Source: Anticarsia gemmatalis
Taxonomy: Eukaryota > Arthropoda > Insecta > Lepidoptera > Erebidae
Reading direction: 5' to 3'
Assembly: GCF_050436995.1 (NCBI RefSeq)
Contig: NC_134753.1
Location: 62,001 to 126,000 of the forward strand
DNA length: 64,000 bases
Under the pieces are notes generated by a model that saw only the letters and a program-made list of their open reading frames with translations, was not told the origin of the DNA and made no database searches. Each line of letters begins with the position of its first letter. Position 1 is the stretch's first letter. Below are positions 39,681 to 51,462 of the stretch, piece by piece. The position numbers and the translations under genes are program-made.

Positions 39681-41564
39681 GCGTGACTCCATCACCCGCT
39701 AATTCACTTAGCTAGATGACATTATTACAACCGAATTACACCTCCCGCGCACTTTACATCGATTACATTACCGACGGTGATTTGATGCCGTTCCGATCGT
39801 AATTTTAATATAATTCGTGGGGAATAAAAACGCCATTAGTGTATTGTCTAGCGGTTCGGGAGAGATGAAGAAATTTGTGATGATTGCGTCCTCGATCATT
39901 CGCCATTACCGCTCTCTACATGATCGCGGGAAAATGTTTCATATGATTGCATCGAGCCACCGACTCTACCGCACTACCGCTCCACCTTGTCATAAACACG
40001 GACACAATAAGACGCTCGACTGATACACACGTCCGCATGACAATACGGGGGAAGGGTTCATATTAAGAGCATTATGTAGAGTCATCGTCAATAAGCCGGC
40101 CCTTCGTGAAGGTGTTGACACGAGACATGTGATCGAGAACAAATCTGCAGGTAGAGCCACTCGTGCCGCGCGTGTCGAGGCGTGCCGCGTGCGGTGCGAC
40201 ACGACACGACGCGGCACGACGCGGCGCGGTACGGTACAGTGAGGTGCGGTAAGGGCTGAGAGGTGACAAAAGGCGCGCATAAAGAGAGTTAATATAATTT
40301 GCGGAGGGAGTGCGGGAGTGCCCCGGGGAGCTCAACCCTTGCCCGCTGACCCGCGGCGTGCGGCCCGCGCTAAATCACAATACGCCACCTGACCCTACAT
40401 AACTCTCGATAAGGGATTATTGTCGAATTACTTGCGAGCCCTGCATCTTGTGCACACATCGCTTTGTCACCCGACACTGCCCGCACTCGCTCACGACGGA
40501 TCGTGCGAGGTGACAGCATATATTTATCACATAATACTAATGCTTTTATTAATTTGTTTCTATTAGTACAACTCCGCACAGATTTAATTTGTTGATTATA
40601 TAAGTTTTATAATTTAACAGTAATTTGCACCTTTAGATTCTGAACAGTAAATAATGATTAATTATAATACCGCAATTACATATAATTGTTCTATTTTATT
40701 GAATATCATTACAAATGGTTCATAATTATTAGTAATTTATTCACGAGGACTCTACTGTATCTACTGAATGATTGATCTCTCACTGTCAGCTGCGGCTCCG
40801 TGTGACCACTGTCACAGACATTTACAACTTACTGCACTTTACGAAGGATCAATCCTTTGCAATAACAGTATATATTCTAGCTTAGTGAAATTGTGAATAG
40901 TATGGCACAGAATATATTAGGCACAAATAAAGATTTACAATTCTTTGATAAGTCTAGTGCAGCGTTGATGTGAAATATTATTGCTATCATAATGTGTCTG
41001 TTGCTTCTTATTTCGATAGCTTTTAGCACTAATCGTAAACAATACTGTATGCTGGTGACAGTGAGCAGTCTGTCGTAGTTACATGTTATAAATGAATCAG
41101 TCAGCTTACCCGTGGTGCACCGTGCGGTCATGCTCCGGATTAACTTACGTTTGCGATACTCTCAACAACACTGAGCACAATATACAGGCGAAGTCGCGGC
41201 AATTACTTGTGTTACGATGCTGAATATTTAGCGAACGAGCAGTTACGTACGTGTCGACAAACACACGCTCCGTGCAGTGAACACTGACGATCTCATTGAC
41301 TAATTCAATGACGACAAGACGCACTCGCAACTTGCGTACGCGCATGCAAATGCGCCTAGAGCTCGTGAGGCGCAATGTGACCGAGTACGAGAGACAAAGC
41401 CGGAGCCCCGCGGCTGTGGCGAGCTGACCCCGGGGTGCTCGCGCGAGCGGCAGACTGGAGCGAGGAAGTAGGAGGAGTTTGGTGCACGACACACTGCGGG
41501 CTGCAGCACTGTTTGTTTACGGTGTGGTGGCGGCGAGCGGCGGTCGATGGTGGTCGGTACTGAC

Positions 41565-41708
41565 CGTGGTGGCGGGGCTGGTCGCGCGGCGGCGGCGGCC
41601 AGGCGGGCAGGTCGCGCAGGCGCATGGAGCAGTCGAGCGGCTGGTCGCGCAGAGCCAGCGCGGGCATGGCGCGGCCGCGGCCGCCGGTCGTGGGTCGCGC
41701 CGTGTCGA
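41565..41708 (-). CDS. E93: Coding exon B, candidate E93/LCOR-family exon with CtBP-type PLDCS motif; possible alternative first exon
   Basis: The minus-strand reading frame contains MPALALRDQPLDCSM, then RLRDLPAWPPPPRDQPRHH, and ends in phase 1 at the donor G|GTCAGTACC. PLDCS resembles the PxDLS motif that recruits the CtBP corepressor and corresponds in position to PLDLT of LCOR. Two readings are possible. (1) Internal exon: AG acceptors leave first exon bases at 41708 or 41759; both enter in phase 1 and keep the frame, so they fit exon A, but their pyrimidine tracts are poor. (2) First exon: ATG at 41667-41665 has G at -3 and lies in a CpG-rich island with GC boxes and a CCAAT box upstream, giving 34 residues plus one base. 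The frame is open further upstream to an ATG at 41820. The next exon in phase is C at 25331. Overlapping antisense ORFs on this GC-rich DNA are treated as shadows. Confidence 0.5.
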
Positions 41709-41759
41709 CTGCGAGCGTCCGCCCACCGAGCGCGTCCGTGAGACACTGCCGTGCGAGCG

Positions 41760-41900
41760 CTGCTTTTTTCCGACGGTTTTTTTTAGGCGCGGGCGGGGGC
41801 GGGGCGCGGCGCCGGACCAATGAGCGCGCGCCGCCCGCCGCCCCCCGCGCGCCTCCACCGCCCGACGTCTCTACTCTTATTTACGTGCCGTATATTAAAA
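41760..41900 (-). promoter_or_regulatory. Candidate CpG-island promoter upstream of exon B
   Basis: Read toward exon B, this stretch carries several GC boxes (cgccccgcccccgcccgcg) and a CCAAT box (CCAAT on the plus strand at 41817-41821), and is very rich in CpG. It is followed within 100-150 bp by ATG 41667. No clear TATA box is seen. The arrangement suits a start site for a short isoform beginning in exon B. The region also reads as long proline/arginine ORFs in several frames, which is a composition effect. Confidence 0.35.
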
Positions 41901-42260
41901 GGGTTTTCCGCGTGCCGTTATGGATTTTCCTCCGCGGCCGCTTTACATACGCGCGGCGGACGGCGGGCGGCGTCGCCCGAGGAATGTCGTCGAGCATCAA
42001 GCGACGACGCGGCGACAAAAACTCACCGGGACCTTCATTCATTCCCCGGCCGGCTCCAGTTTTTGTGGTTCGCTCGAAGTTTGGGCAGTTTCTCAAGGTT
42101 TAATGATTTAAATGAGCGATCTGCAGTGTGCACACGGCGGGCCGGTCACCGGTGGCGGGCGGCGCCGGGTGTAGAGCCAGTGTCGAGAGCGGAGAGGTAA
42201 TGAGCCTGTGGGGTGTTAGGCGAGAGCGCGGGGTCAGTGACCGGGCGCAGACGACTCGTC
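41900..42260. promoter_or_regulatory. Right part of the exon-B CpG island
   Basis: CpG-rich with a CGACAAAAA site at 42013-42021 and high-complexity sequence. A 159-codon plus-strand frame (41624-42103) crosses the island but is antisense to exon B and arginine/proline-skewed, so it is not called. Confidence 0.3.
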
Positions 42261-45200
42261 TGAACTTGAACTGTAACGAGCTCGCACAAATTAACATGTG
42301 ACATGTTACTACAACACTGCTACTGATACACAACACATATAACACACACTGCTCTATACAACATGATGACTGTCCTACACTTCACTGCTGAAGCAATATG
42401 AGAACTCGGCAACACTTGCTATTGCACAATTATAACAATAAAATGCTACCAAACTACTTAGTTTTGTAGAATTCTAAACTGATTTTATGAAATTTTTCAA
42501 CCAAATGAAAACTCTCTCTTAACTTTTACCTACTTTTAAGAAAATCCTCGATCTTGACCAATGTTTTAAAAACAAAAACCTAGTCTGACATGTATTTTCT
42601 TAGACTAGTTAAAGACCGAGAGTTATTCTAAATCCACAGAGAATTACAATAGTATTTATGAGCGACTCTCTAAATAGTAAAAGATGTAAGATTAGGCGAA
42701 GTAATATAACATTATAATGAGCCCTTGTTACCGAGATCTAGTGAACAACTGCTCATCACATGATGAATGGCGACATAAACGTCACGACCACAGCGCGCAG
42801 TGAGGAGTGAGCAGAGAGCACAACTAAACAGAGATAATCTCATGCTCGTTATCAGATCATCTTGATAACGTTACTTGCACTATGAATGTTGAAGCTCCAC
42901 ATATTTCCCGGCGCGTGTCGAGATCATTCAATTCATGTATAAAACACATTACATTAGCTGATGAATACAATTATCTACTCGAGAGATGAAAATGAGAAAA
43001 TCTGAGATAATTACGTCTCAAATCAAGACATAATTTTTCACGCTATAATTAGTTTTTTCACAAGCGTCGAAAAACTCGAGTGAGTTAACTATTCACGCCA
43101 ACTATAGGTAGTTTCAAATTAAAGCATTCACTTTTGACTATATTCTGTTATTTAGATGTTAATTTTCCCCACGTCTGAGTTTTAACGCCTAAAAGTGGGG
43201 GTAACAACCTAGACATAAATATGATAGTTTAAATATGTGACAAAACTACCAATTGCTTTTCCAGTTCGGTGTTCTCATAGAAGCTAAGTCATTCGTCTAT
43301 TATAGGGACAACACGCATGTTATACCATGTTTCTTGAAACTATTTTGATATTACGACCATTTCAACATTCTTTAAATAAACAATATTTTCAATTAGATAA
43401 AAGTTTTAATTAATTTCCTAATAAAGGAATATCAAACTGCGTCTACCGACTACAAAGAGATGTGAAGACAGTTTGTATTGTTGTGTGAGACAGGTAGAGC
43501 ACAATACACGTAGAGTCGTGGAGACGTAGAGTCAAGTAACAGCGGGACAGGTGGCGCCGGCTCGCACTTGACACTTGGCACCTCGCACTCAGTCAGTGGG
43601 GAGCGACGCTACAATGTGGACACAGTTAATTCCACTAGTAATTAGTTAAGACTCCATTATTGTAAGATCCATTGTCTATGGACAACCTGCCAGCTTGTCT
43701 ATGATGAAGACATTTAATCAACTTTGTAAACACGTATAATAAACTCCTTACAAAAACTATTTTAACTTAAAATGCTCAGTAAACAGTTTTATTTTGTTAT
43801 CAGTCTCGTATAATAATAGAGCCTATCGCTTCAATTGGGAATGCATTAGTAAACTTTAACAAATAAACAATCCTTACAAAAAAATGGTTTCAAAGCAAAA
43901 TGTAACTTTATCAATTAGCACCGTGAAGAAGACATAACCATCAATGTAAAAAAAATACGCAATAAAAAAACGCTACAGATCTGAATTACATTTTATGTTG
44001 GACCACATAGGAAGCGGTAGTTTTAAAATAAATTAGGAATCATCCAAATCGTTTCTCGCAATAAAATCATAAGAATACACACATAACAAAATACAGACGA
44101 AAAATTCCTCCTTTTTTAAATCGGTTAATAAACAAACACAAACACTTTACCAGATTTAGTGATTTAGATCTCGAGGTAGATATTTTCGTACACTACGACT
44201 AGAACAATCGAGGCGAATAAGGAATGAACGAAGGTGTACGAGTGTTTGATTCAAGGAAGTACCTCGTCACAGGAAGGCAGGGAATAAGGAAAGTGTGCAT
44301 CAACATACACAGCAATTGTTCAACGTTCATTTTTATACATCAGTAACAATCAATATTAGTAGTGTACGTGGATTACCACGTATTAGTGTGTTTGTGTCGG
44401 GTGAGGACTAACACTGACGTTAGTCAAGCAGTCAAAAATATTATCTCGGATGACGATGTGCAATACGCATGTTATTATTGTGTTTATCATATCACACATA
44501 GGTACTAACGTAGAATTAAATTTAGATAATATTTTTATATGAGCTTTTGCTTGCAACTTTGTCCGCATGAAAAGATTCCCGGAGCAAAAAATTCTACAAC
44601 AATTTATATGTTGTAGGTACGTTTTATGTCAAAGAATAACAAACGTACACGCATTCGTGCTTACTTATTTTCATATTTATAATTTAAGTAAGATCAGAGA
44701 ATATTAAGTAATCTTAAATCTGTAACAGAATATCGGCTATTTGCTTGCTGTTAAACAGAGAATACTTTTTTTATTTGTAAAATTGCTTTTTGCTTATTTT
44801 TTCTATTTAAACGTTAAATCATCGTTGGTACTGGACATATGAACAAGTGTAATATAATTAAGAATTTATATTCAACGGAAATATAAAAATATTATTATTA
44901 TACAAGTCGTTTCATTAACTTTTACAATACTCCTAGAATATATAATAACTTAAAGATTTTTTTACAAGTAGATTACCATAGCATCGCCGTGGTCTCTGGT
45001 ATTTGTATAATGAAATAAATTTTAATTACCGGCTCCAATTAGTGTTTATTTAGACATACCTAAGTTAAATTAATTATAGACTCCGTGTGATTGGCTAATT
45101 TTATTGCTAATTTTCTTGTAGTAATAAATTTATTGTCATAAAACGTTTAATTAAGTTTAACTTCTAAGAATAAATTATAATTTATTATTATATTATTATA

Positions 45201-45861
45201 AGAAAAACCATGGCTCGTTTATTAATAAAAGAAAATTAAATTATAATAATTCCTTTAAGACTCCATCCAGCATTCACGGAATCTATGTTTCGGAAGATGG
45301 CAAAGCAATGAGAGAGTCTGAAGGAAATAAAAGATCTTTTCCAGGCAGTGGAATATATAAACGGGCTTTAAAACAACCACTAGATAACATATTAAGCTTC
45401 GTTGCTATGACCACATTGCAATCAGTTGCATACAAGTAAAGATGTGTCGTAAGTAAGATCCACTGTGTTCCTAAGCTCAGTATAGTTAGTATCAACAAGT
45501 GCGCGTGTTCGGTGCACAATGAATCATGAGCCTGCACACACTGACTCACTGAGCCACCTACAACACCTTAAGGGCTCACGCACATTACACTGTCTTGAAG
45601 GCAACCTTACAGCAAGTTGTGTTGTGCTACATAGCTATTCTTTGCTTATCAGTCATCGGTACGTGCGCGTATTGCCGAATAAAGCCGTTGGCACATTACA
45701 ATGGTGGCTCGAGTCCTATTATTATTGTAGGACAATTATTTCGCTCCACAACACCGTGTCTGTAGTGCTTACCGGCGTGCTTTGTCTCGCGGAGTGTCGT
45801 TTGACCCCCGGCTCGTGTCGCTCGTGCTAAACGCTCAGCACCCCTCGGAGCAGGCCGCCTG

Positions 45862-46218
45862 ATGTCACAACACTGGGATGTGGGTCACGGCGTGACGTCA
45901 CGGGACATCTGCCGCCCCCGCACCTGGACCACTCCCCCCGCACACCCGCGCCTCACCCCCGCACACACCCGCACTACACGCATGCAGATTTATGATCCTA
46001 ACTACAATCACACAGATGTCGAAAAGGCAGAAACGGTACTCGAATTCACTAGAAAAGTTCTCAGAGAGCGGAGAAAGTACGTCCCGAGAGATAGTATAAT
46101 AGTAGTAGGTACCGAAACTGCAAAACATTTGTTAAACAAAAAATACGCAACAAAAAAAGTTCCGTTTTTTAGCGTTGAGCACAAAAGTCTTCCGTTACGG
46201 TACCTCCGACTTAAGTAG
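45862..46218 (+). CDS. Doubtful plus-strand ORF, possible terminal exon
   Basis: A 118-codon frame whose second half looks coding: varied, charged residues without simple repeats, for example VEKAETVLEFTRKVLRERRK. A usable acceptor (CCGCACTACACGCATGCAG, C-rich upstream) ends at 45987 in phase 0, the stop is TAG at 46216, and an AATAAA poly(A) signal lies 26 bp later at 46244. Together these would make a small 3' terminal exon on the strand opposite to exons A-C. I recognise no family, and a chance ORF is quite possible. Confidence 0.2.
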   Translation: MSQHWDVGHGVTSRDICRPRTWTTPPAHPRLTPAHTRTTRMQIYDPNYNHTDVEKAETVLEFTRKVLRERRKYVPRDSIIVVGTETAKHLLNKKYATKKVPFFSVEHKSLPLRYLRLK

Positions 46219-46617
46219 TTTGTAACAGACAATAATTGGCCGCAATAAAACCTTTTTGTCAAAACAGACGCAACTGTTTTTTGTCGCTTCATTTTATTTA
46301 ACGAAGTTTTTTAAAGTTTATAATACTTATCAAAATGTTTCTTTCTTTTCAAATAGAAAGCTATTAAAATACGTGTTCTGTTATGAAGTAGTTCGTATTG
46401 TTCTTCTGTATAGCCTATTTGCGTTTACTTGTGAAATAGACAAAGAAAGTGGGTGCTATTTAAAATGCCTGCATGACTGTTAACATTTCTTTTCAGTTTA
46501 TTTACATCAGCTTGCGTTTCATTTAGAATACAATCACCTAATTACACAGAGAGTACGTATCCATGACAACTGTATCTCTGTGTTATCAGCTTTAGTGTTG
46601 AGATAACAATCACGATT

Positions 46618-46703
46618 CACGGCACAGTACCGGGTGTGGGTTGGCCGTGACCACGTGACCACGTGACCACGTGACTGTGCCACTCTTGTCACCCGGTGCC
46701 GTG
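46618..46703. promoter_or_regulatory. Three tandem CACGTG E-boxes inside an inverted repeat
   Basis: CACGTG occurs at 46652-46657, 46660-46665 and 46668-46673, exactly 8 bp apart, as repeats of GACCACGT. An imperfect inverted repeat flanks them: CACGGCACAGTACCGGGTG (46618-46636) against CACCCGGTGCCGTG (46690-46703). CACGTG is bound by bHLH and bHLH-PAS dimers such as CLOCK:CYCLE or Myc/Max. Function is inferred only. Confidence 0.4.
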
Positions 46704-46795
46704 GTGTGTTAGACCACAGACCTTTGTACTGAAGGCTTCATCTCACTGATACAACCGCAACATGATCACGTTCACGATCGTACTTGGCATATTTT

Positions 46796-47045
46796 TTTAT
46801 CTTTGGTCATCTTACACACTTTCATTTGATTCCAAACTAAGCAGAGCTTATACTATGGTAACTAAATAACTGATAAACATACTTATATATTTCTAAATTC
46901 ATACTTATAAAGATAATTCATAACCAGGTTCAGAACAAAAGCTCATTACACAAAGATTTGTCCCGGGTGGGATTCGAACCCACTACACGCGGCGCTACAG
47001 TTATTGCGGCGGGGTGACCACTTTAACCACTGAATCAAACGTGCA
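46796..47045 (-). mobile_element. tRNA-derived SINE, copy 2 (better preserved)
   Basis: Minus-strand head with AGTGGTTAAAGTGGTCACC (A box) and GGGTTCGAATCCCACC (B box near 46968-46981), a middle with AACCTGGTTATG, and a tail with ATCAGTTATTTAGTTACC, GCTTAGTTTGGAATCAAATG and an A-rich simple end. These are hallmarks of a common lepidopteran SINE. It is about 250 bp, in the same orientation as copy 1. Confidence 0.85.
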
Positions 47046-49898
47046 GTTAAACATGTTTAATGACATGTGTTATAAAGTGAGTCAAGTATAATGCAGTTAA
47101 TGTAGTTAATGCAAGTAGTTAGTAGCGGTTATCGAGCGCACGTTAATTTGATCAGTAAACGAGTTCGAGTGCACTCTCACCTTTACCGTTGACATTTGCC
47201 AACATTCACTATTTAACTAGTGCTTTTATATTTAAAACATGTATTCCACTTTACAGCTTTCGTTTAGTATAAAATTTATAAATGTATAAAAAATTACGTG
47301 TAATTGTGATCAAGAAATTAAATTGACGACTATTTGAGAAAATTATTTTTTAAATAGACTATGAATAGTTATATAATGATAGTGGTTAAGCAGACGGTTT
47401 GGCCTTTTACCCCGAGGTACTTTCATTACACATAATAATGAAGGGTTTAATTTAAACAATAAGGTAATTCCGATCAATAACATATGATAACTATCTGATA
47501 TTAAAGACATAACTACGGCTTGCTTCAACGGTAGTAAGTAGTAGTAAACGATAAAGAATTAAAAACATATTAAGTACTTTTTTCCGATGCAATAAGCATA
47601 GTGCTACTGCATACAACTGTGGATAGAGGACTAACACAAATACTACATAGAACTTGAGTGTACAAATTCTTGCAGATATGGGCTTTAGACACTGTGTATT
47701 CCTCAGTAGGCTCAATGGCATTTGATAATGACAATGACATATTCCTCAGTAGGCAAAGGCGGCAATAACTTATTTCAGTTGACAACTTTACTAGTGTCCG
47801 TCAAATTGAGGGCCTCTATTCAGTACATACATACATTGCTTACCTTTGTACTTCTAGATTTTTGATTCCCTTATAATAACACCAAAGTAACCGTACCGAT
47901 ATTCTGATTACCGACATTTCCTATCGACTGCTAACTTTACATAACCTACATCTAAATACTTTTTCTATGGAAACAGTGTATAAATGATATAATATAAAAT
48001 AACTTGACACTGAATATCTAACGCACGCAGTTCTCACGAGCGTATAATGGCGGCAAGTATTTATAACACCGTGTTGTAAATGATCAATATTCTAATGAAG
48101 TACATTAATTACTCGTGAACTTGTGTGTCACCTCATATATTAGCTATTATCTATTACAAGAATCATGTCACCTGTATTTACATACATGTGTGTATACATA
48201 CGTGATGGTACGTAGATATTCTTACACTTGTTGTACGGACTCATTTAAATATTTAGCACATCATTTCATCTACATAATATACGATAAATTATAGCAAAAA
48301 GTAAAATAATTCTAATCAAAATTAAAATTTGACGTATAATATGGAATATTACCGTGCGTAATTAATTCTGAAATAATCCTAAACTGTTTTTGTTTGAGGT
48401 AGTATGTTCTGCGGTCACCTCTGCATCATAGTCTTAACATTTACAGAACGATAGCCAATTTCAAAACCTTAAAATACCATTCAAATATAATGTAGCCTAA
48501 GTTTTTGCTCATATTAAAAACTTTAATCAGTTATTGGCTCAATTATTATCAGAAGAGCACATCAATGACTCTAAAGACATCCCACGAGTGATGAGAGACA
48601 CGTCTTGTTAATACTAAGTACATAAACCAGTAGCACATAAGTACATAATGTGGTGATGTGGTGATGTGGTGGTACAGGCTCAGTATAATGCGGCATTAGC
48701 GATGCGCCGCGGGTAGTGTCCGTCCATTGAGCAGGTTCGCTTCCTGCGCCGGCCAGACGCGCGCCAATGCGACCAGCTCGCACTTATACATAACATACAC
48801 CATAGAATTTATACATGAGCTAATAAAATATTACTACCTACGAACGATTCATAAGTATTATGATATCCTCTCTAGCTCGAAGTATAGTCATAACATGTGA
48901 TGCTAAAAAAAATGATAAGACAGTTTAGAAAACTCATAGCTTACTTTTTTTTGTCAAAAACATGAACTGAAAACTTTAAGGTTTTTCCGTTTATTTGGTA
49001 AACTCCACGTACCTTTTTCAAAGTTAGTTTTAAGAGAATCTTCAATTTGCTGTTGGTGAAGTAACATTAAAGAGCAATGTAGTAATCTACGAAATAATTA
49101 GCTACGGGAAACTAAGTATTAGGTAATTAACAAGATTTTTAAACAGGAGTTTCGTGGTAGTTAAGAAACGATAATGTGTTTCACATCATTGTAGCAATCT
49201 ACGTCCACCCCTGGATCCTGAGCACTGATAACAGAGACCCTCTTTACATCTCATCTTATTACTAGCCCCGTGCCACTCTACTTATCTGTTATCACATCAT
49301 TCTCCATCCCTTATCTACTGCACTTTGAAAAGCTGTAACTGAAAACTAAAACAGCATCAATTTCTTAACGTCTTCTGTTCAATCCCTTAATAGCATTATT
49401 ATGTAAAGTTAAATAAGTGTGAAAGCGTCATTATTTCAAAAAAGAAAATAGACGCGTCATCCCGGATATTACAGTCATGTTTTCCGAATATTGATTAATG
49501 TATGCTCATTATTGAAATAAACGATGTTGGTTGATGATATTCACAATACGTCCATGTAATTAATGAAGTAATTGAATAACTACATTAACAGTTGACACAG
49601 CTAATCGTCGCCACATAGGCTTGTAATTTATAACCGCACGGGGGGTTCACCTTGATTACCATGGCCGATACATTGATACATACATAGCGCGATGACAGGT
49701 ATTCTAAGCTATAGTAATACTGGTTGATAGTAATATATCTATTTATCTAAAGAAGCTGGTGGACGTTCATAGTAAAGTGATGTTTACACTTGAGAAGGTC
49801 CAATCCCCTAATTTTATGGGCGACATGTTGGGGTAATGAGATCAATTGTGCGCCCCTCCGCCCGAATATTTGTTCAATTACGTCACCGACAGGTACCG

Positions 49899-49902
<4 letters not shown>

Positions 49903-49934
<32 letters not shown>
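49903..49934. repeat. (CA)16 microsatellite
   Basis: Uninterrupted CA tract. Confidence 0.95.
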
Positions 49935-49937
<3 letters not shown>

Positions 49938-50311
49938 GCCATAAGATATTGTACAATAAGATTACGTGGCAGATAGTCAAAAGTTTTGTGCTAATAATAC
50001 AGCATTCCCTCGCGAGTACTTCAAGTTAATAGACAAATAGTTTCGCTTAATCGTTTGTTATTTAATCAGTTTAGCTGTTCGTTGCATATCAAATTATCAA
50101 AACATTGATACTATGAGTAAACCCACTAGACTTTATATCAGCCTGAATGACGTTCCGGTAAAGTCATTGCAATTTGAAATACCAATCAAACCAATCTAAA
50201 TACTCATAATCGTGTTAGCTTATTATATCACATCCTATTTTTATTAAAAATGATTCGGAAAATTAAAATCCTATTACGAGAAAGCTTGTTCTATTAAATA
50301 TCTATGCTCAA

Positions 50312-51462
50312 ATCACCAAGTCGCTACTTCGGGGAAGAAAGGGCGTAAAAGCCAAAATAGCAACTTTACAGGGGAGCGAAAAAACGATTTTTTTTTTTAA
50401 TTTTGGAAAATAACTTTTTTTCCAATAGAGTTAAATTCGAATAAATTGGTGATATTTACTTGCATTTAAGTGCTCTTTAATATCAAGAAGCTTAATTTTA
50501 AGTAGACCTTATGGTTTAGAAGATAGGATGGATTTACGACCCAAAATTTTAATAAAAATGGCTTTTACACCGTCTATAAATACGTACTATAGGACGTAAA
50601 TCCACAAATATCTATAATGCTAACATACATCGTGTCGTATAAACCATCTTTAGACAGTGAAAAGGTCGTAATGACTGCAACACTTATAACAATTATCGTG
50701 AGTAAACCTACAATTATTATAATTTTGTAAGATTTAATGTGGTAAATATTGAAATTAAGGTGCATAGAAGCTCAAAATAATAGCATAATAATTATTATTA
50801 TCTGATTTATCATAGTTCTATATTACAAAATTTATTATAACGAATTAGGTTACCTACCTGTTAAGTTAAATGCATACGATTCATGAATAGTGAAACAAAA
50901 GAAAAGATTTAATTGAATTGAACTTTGATTATTTTCATTAATTTAAATTTTAAGTTAACTGTGATAAATAATTACTATCATCTAATAAAAAGTAAGAAAA
51001 CGAAACAAAAAACAGAAAAGGAAATAGAAAAAAAAGAAGATTACTAATTATTGTCAATTTGATTTGATTTATGAATGAATAAAACTGATTTGCATCTTAA
51101 CTAAATTTATTTATTTAATACACCAATACCTACCTAGTAGAATAAATTACAAACATACCATTATTTTATACTATTTTATCAATTTTAGTTAATTTATACG
51201 TAATAAATATTGTATTTACGACCAAATATTCATTCATACTATGGTGATACGCCTTTATTAATTTGAAATAATTAAATAATGTCATATACGTCAATTTTTT
51301 TTAATAAAAATGGTTTTGGTGAGAAAAAAATCATGGGAATATTGAAATTTTAAATATACAGATCGATAGAGCGTCGAAAACTAAACAAAGTTGCATTATT
51401 AACTCATTTTGGCCAAAAGTGGCTTTTACGCCCTTTCTTCCCCGAAGTAGCGAAGTGTTGAT
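50312..51462. mobile_element. 1.15-kb non-autonomous DNA transposon with 34-bp perfect terminal inverted repeats
   Basis: The left arm 50321-50354 (starts TCGCTACTTCGGGGAAGAAA) and the right arm 51420-51454 are perfect reverse complements over 34 bp. Looser complementarity continues outward (ATCA...TGAT) to about 50312 and 51462. The word ATGGCTTTTACACCG near 50560 echoes the arm inside the element. The interior is AT-rich without a transposase ORF, so it is MITE-like. Target duplication is not clear and I cannot assign a superfamily. Confidence 0.75.

Larger units (their letters stand above)
25332..41564 (-). other. Inferred intron between exons B and C
   Basis: The 16.2-kb interval is bounded by the GTCAGT donor of exon B and the gttgtttcag acceptor of exon C; both sides are phase 1. 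It contains a conserved-looking GC-rich element near 28.1-28.6 kb, a tRNA-like relic at 27.1 kb, a dense scatter of GTAGAGTCG sites between 26.5 and 40 kb, and GC-rich patches at 39.4-39.7 and 40.1-40.4 kb. The stretches 28670-30560, 31180-31560, 31950-33600, 34610-35220, 35890-37170 and 37220-39370 are AT-rich and show nothing I can name. Confidence 0.5.

Noticed and set aside
41624..42103. 159-codon plus-strand ORF
   Set aside because: Antisense to exon B across a CpG island, where stop codons are rare; arginine/proline-skewed.
48395..48412. let-7-like sequence TGAGGTAGTATGTT
   Set aside because: Only the first 11 bases match the let-7 start, and I see no complementary arm to make a precursor.
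48690..48765. B-box-like GCAGGTTCGCTTCCTGC
   Set aside because: The word is a simple near-palindrome and no A box or tRNA fold is found at the right distance.
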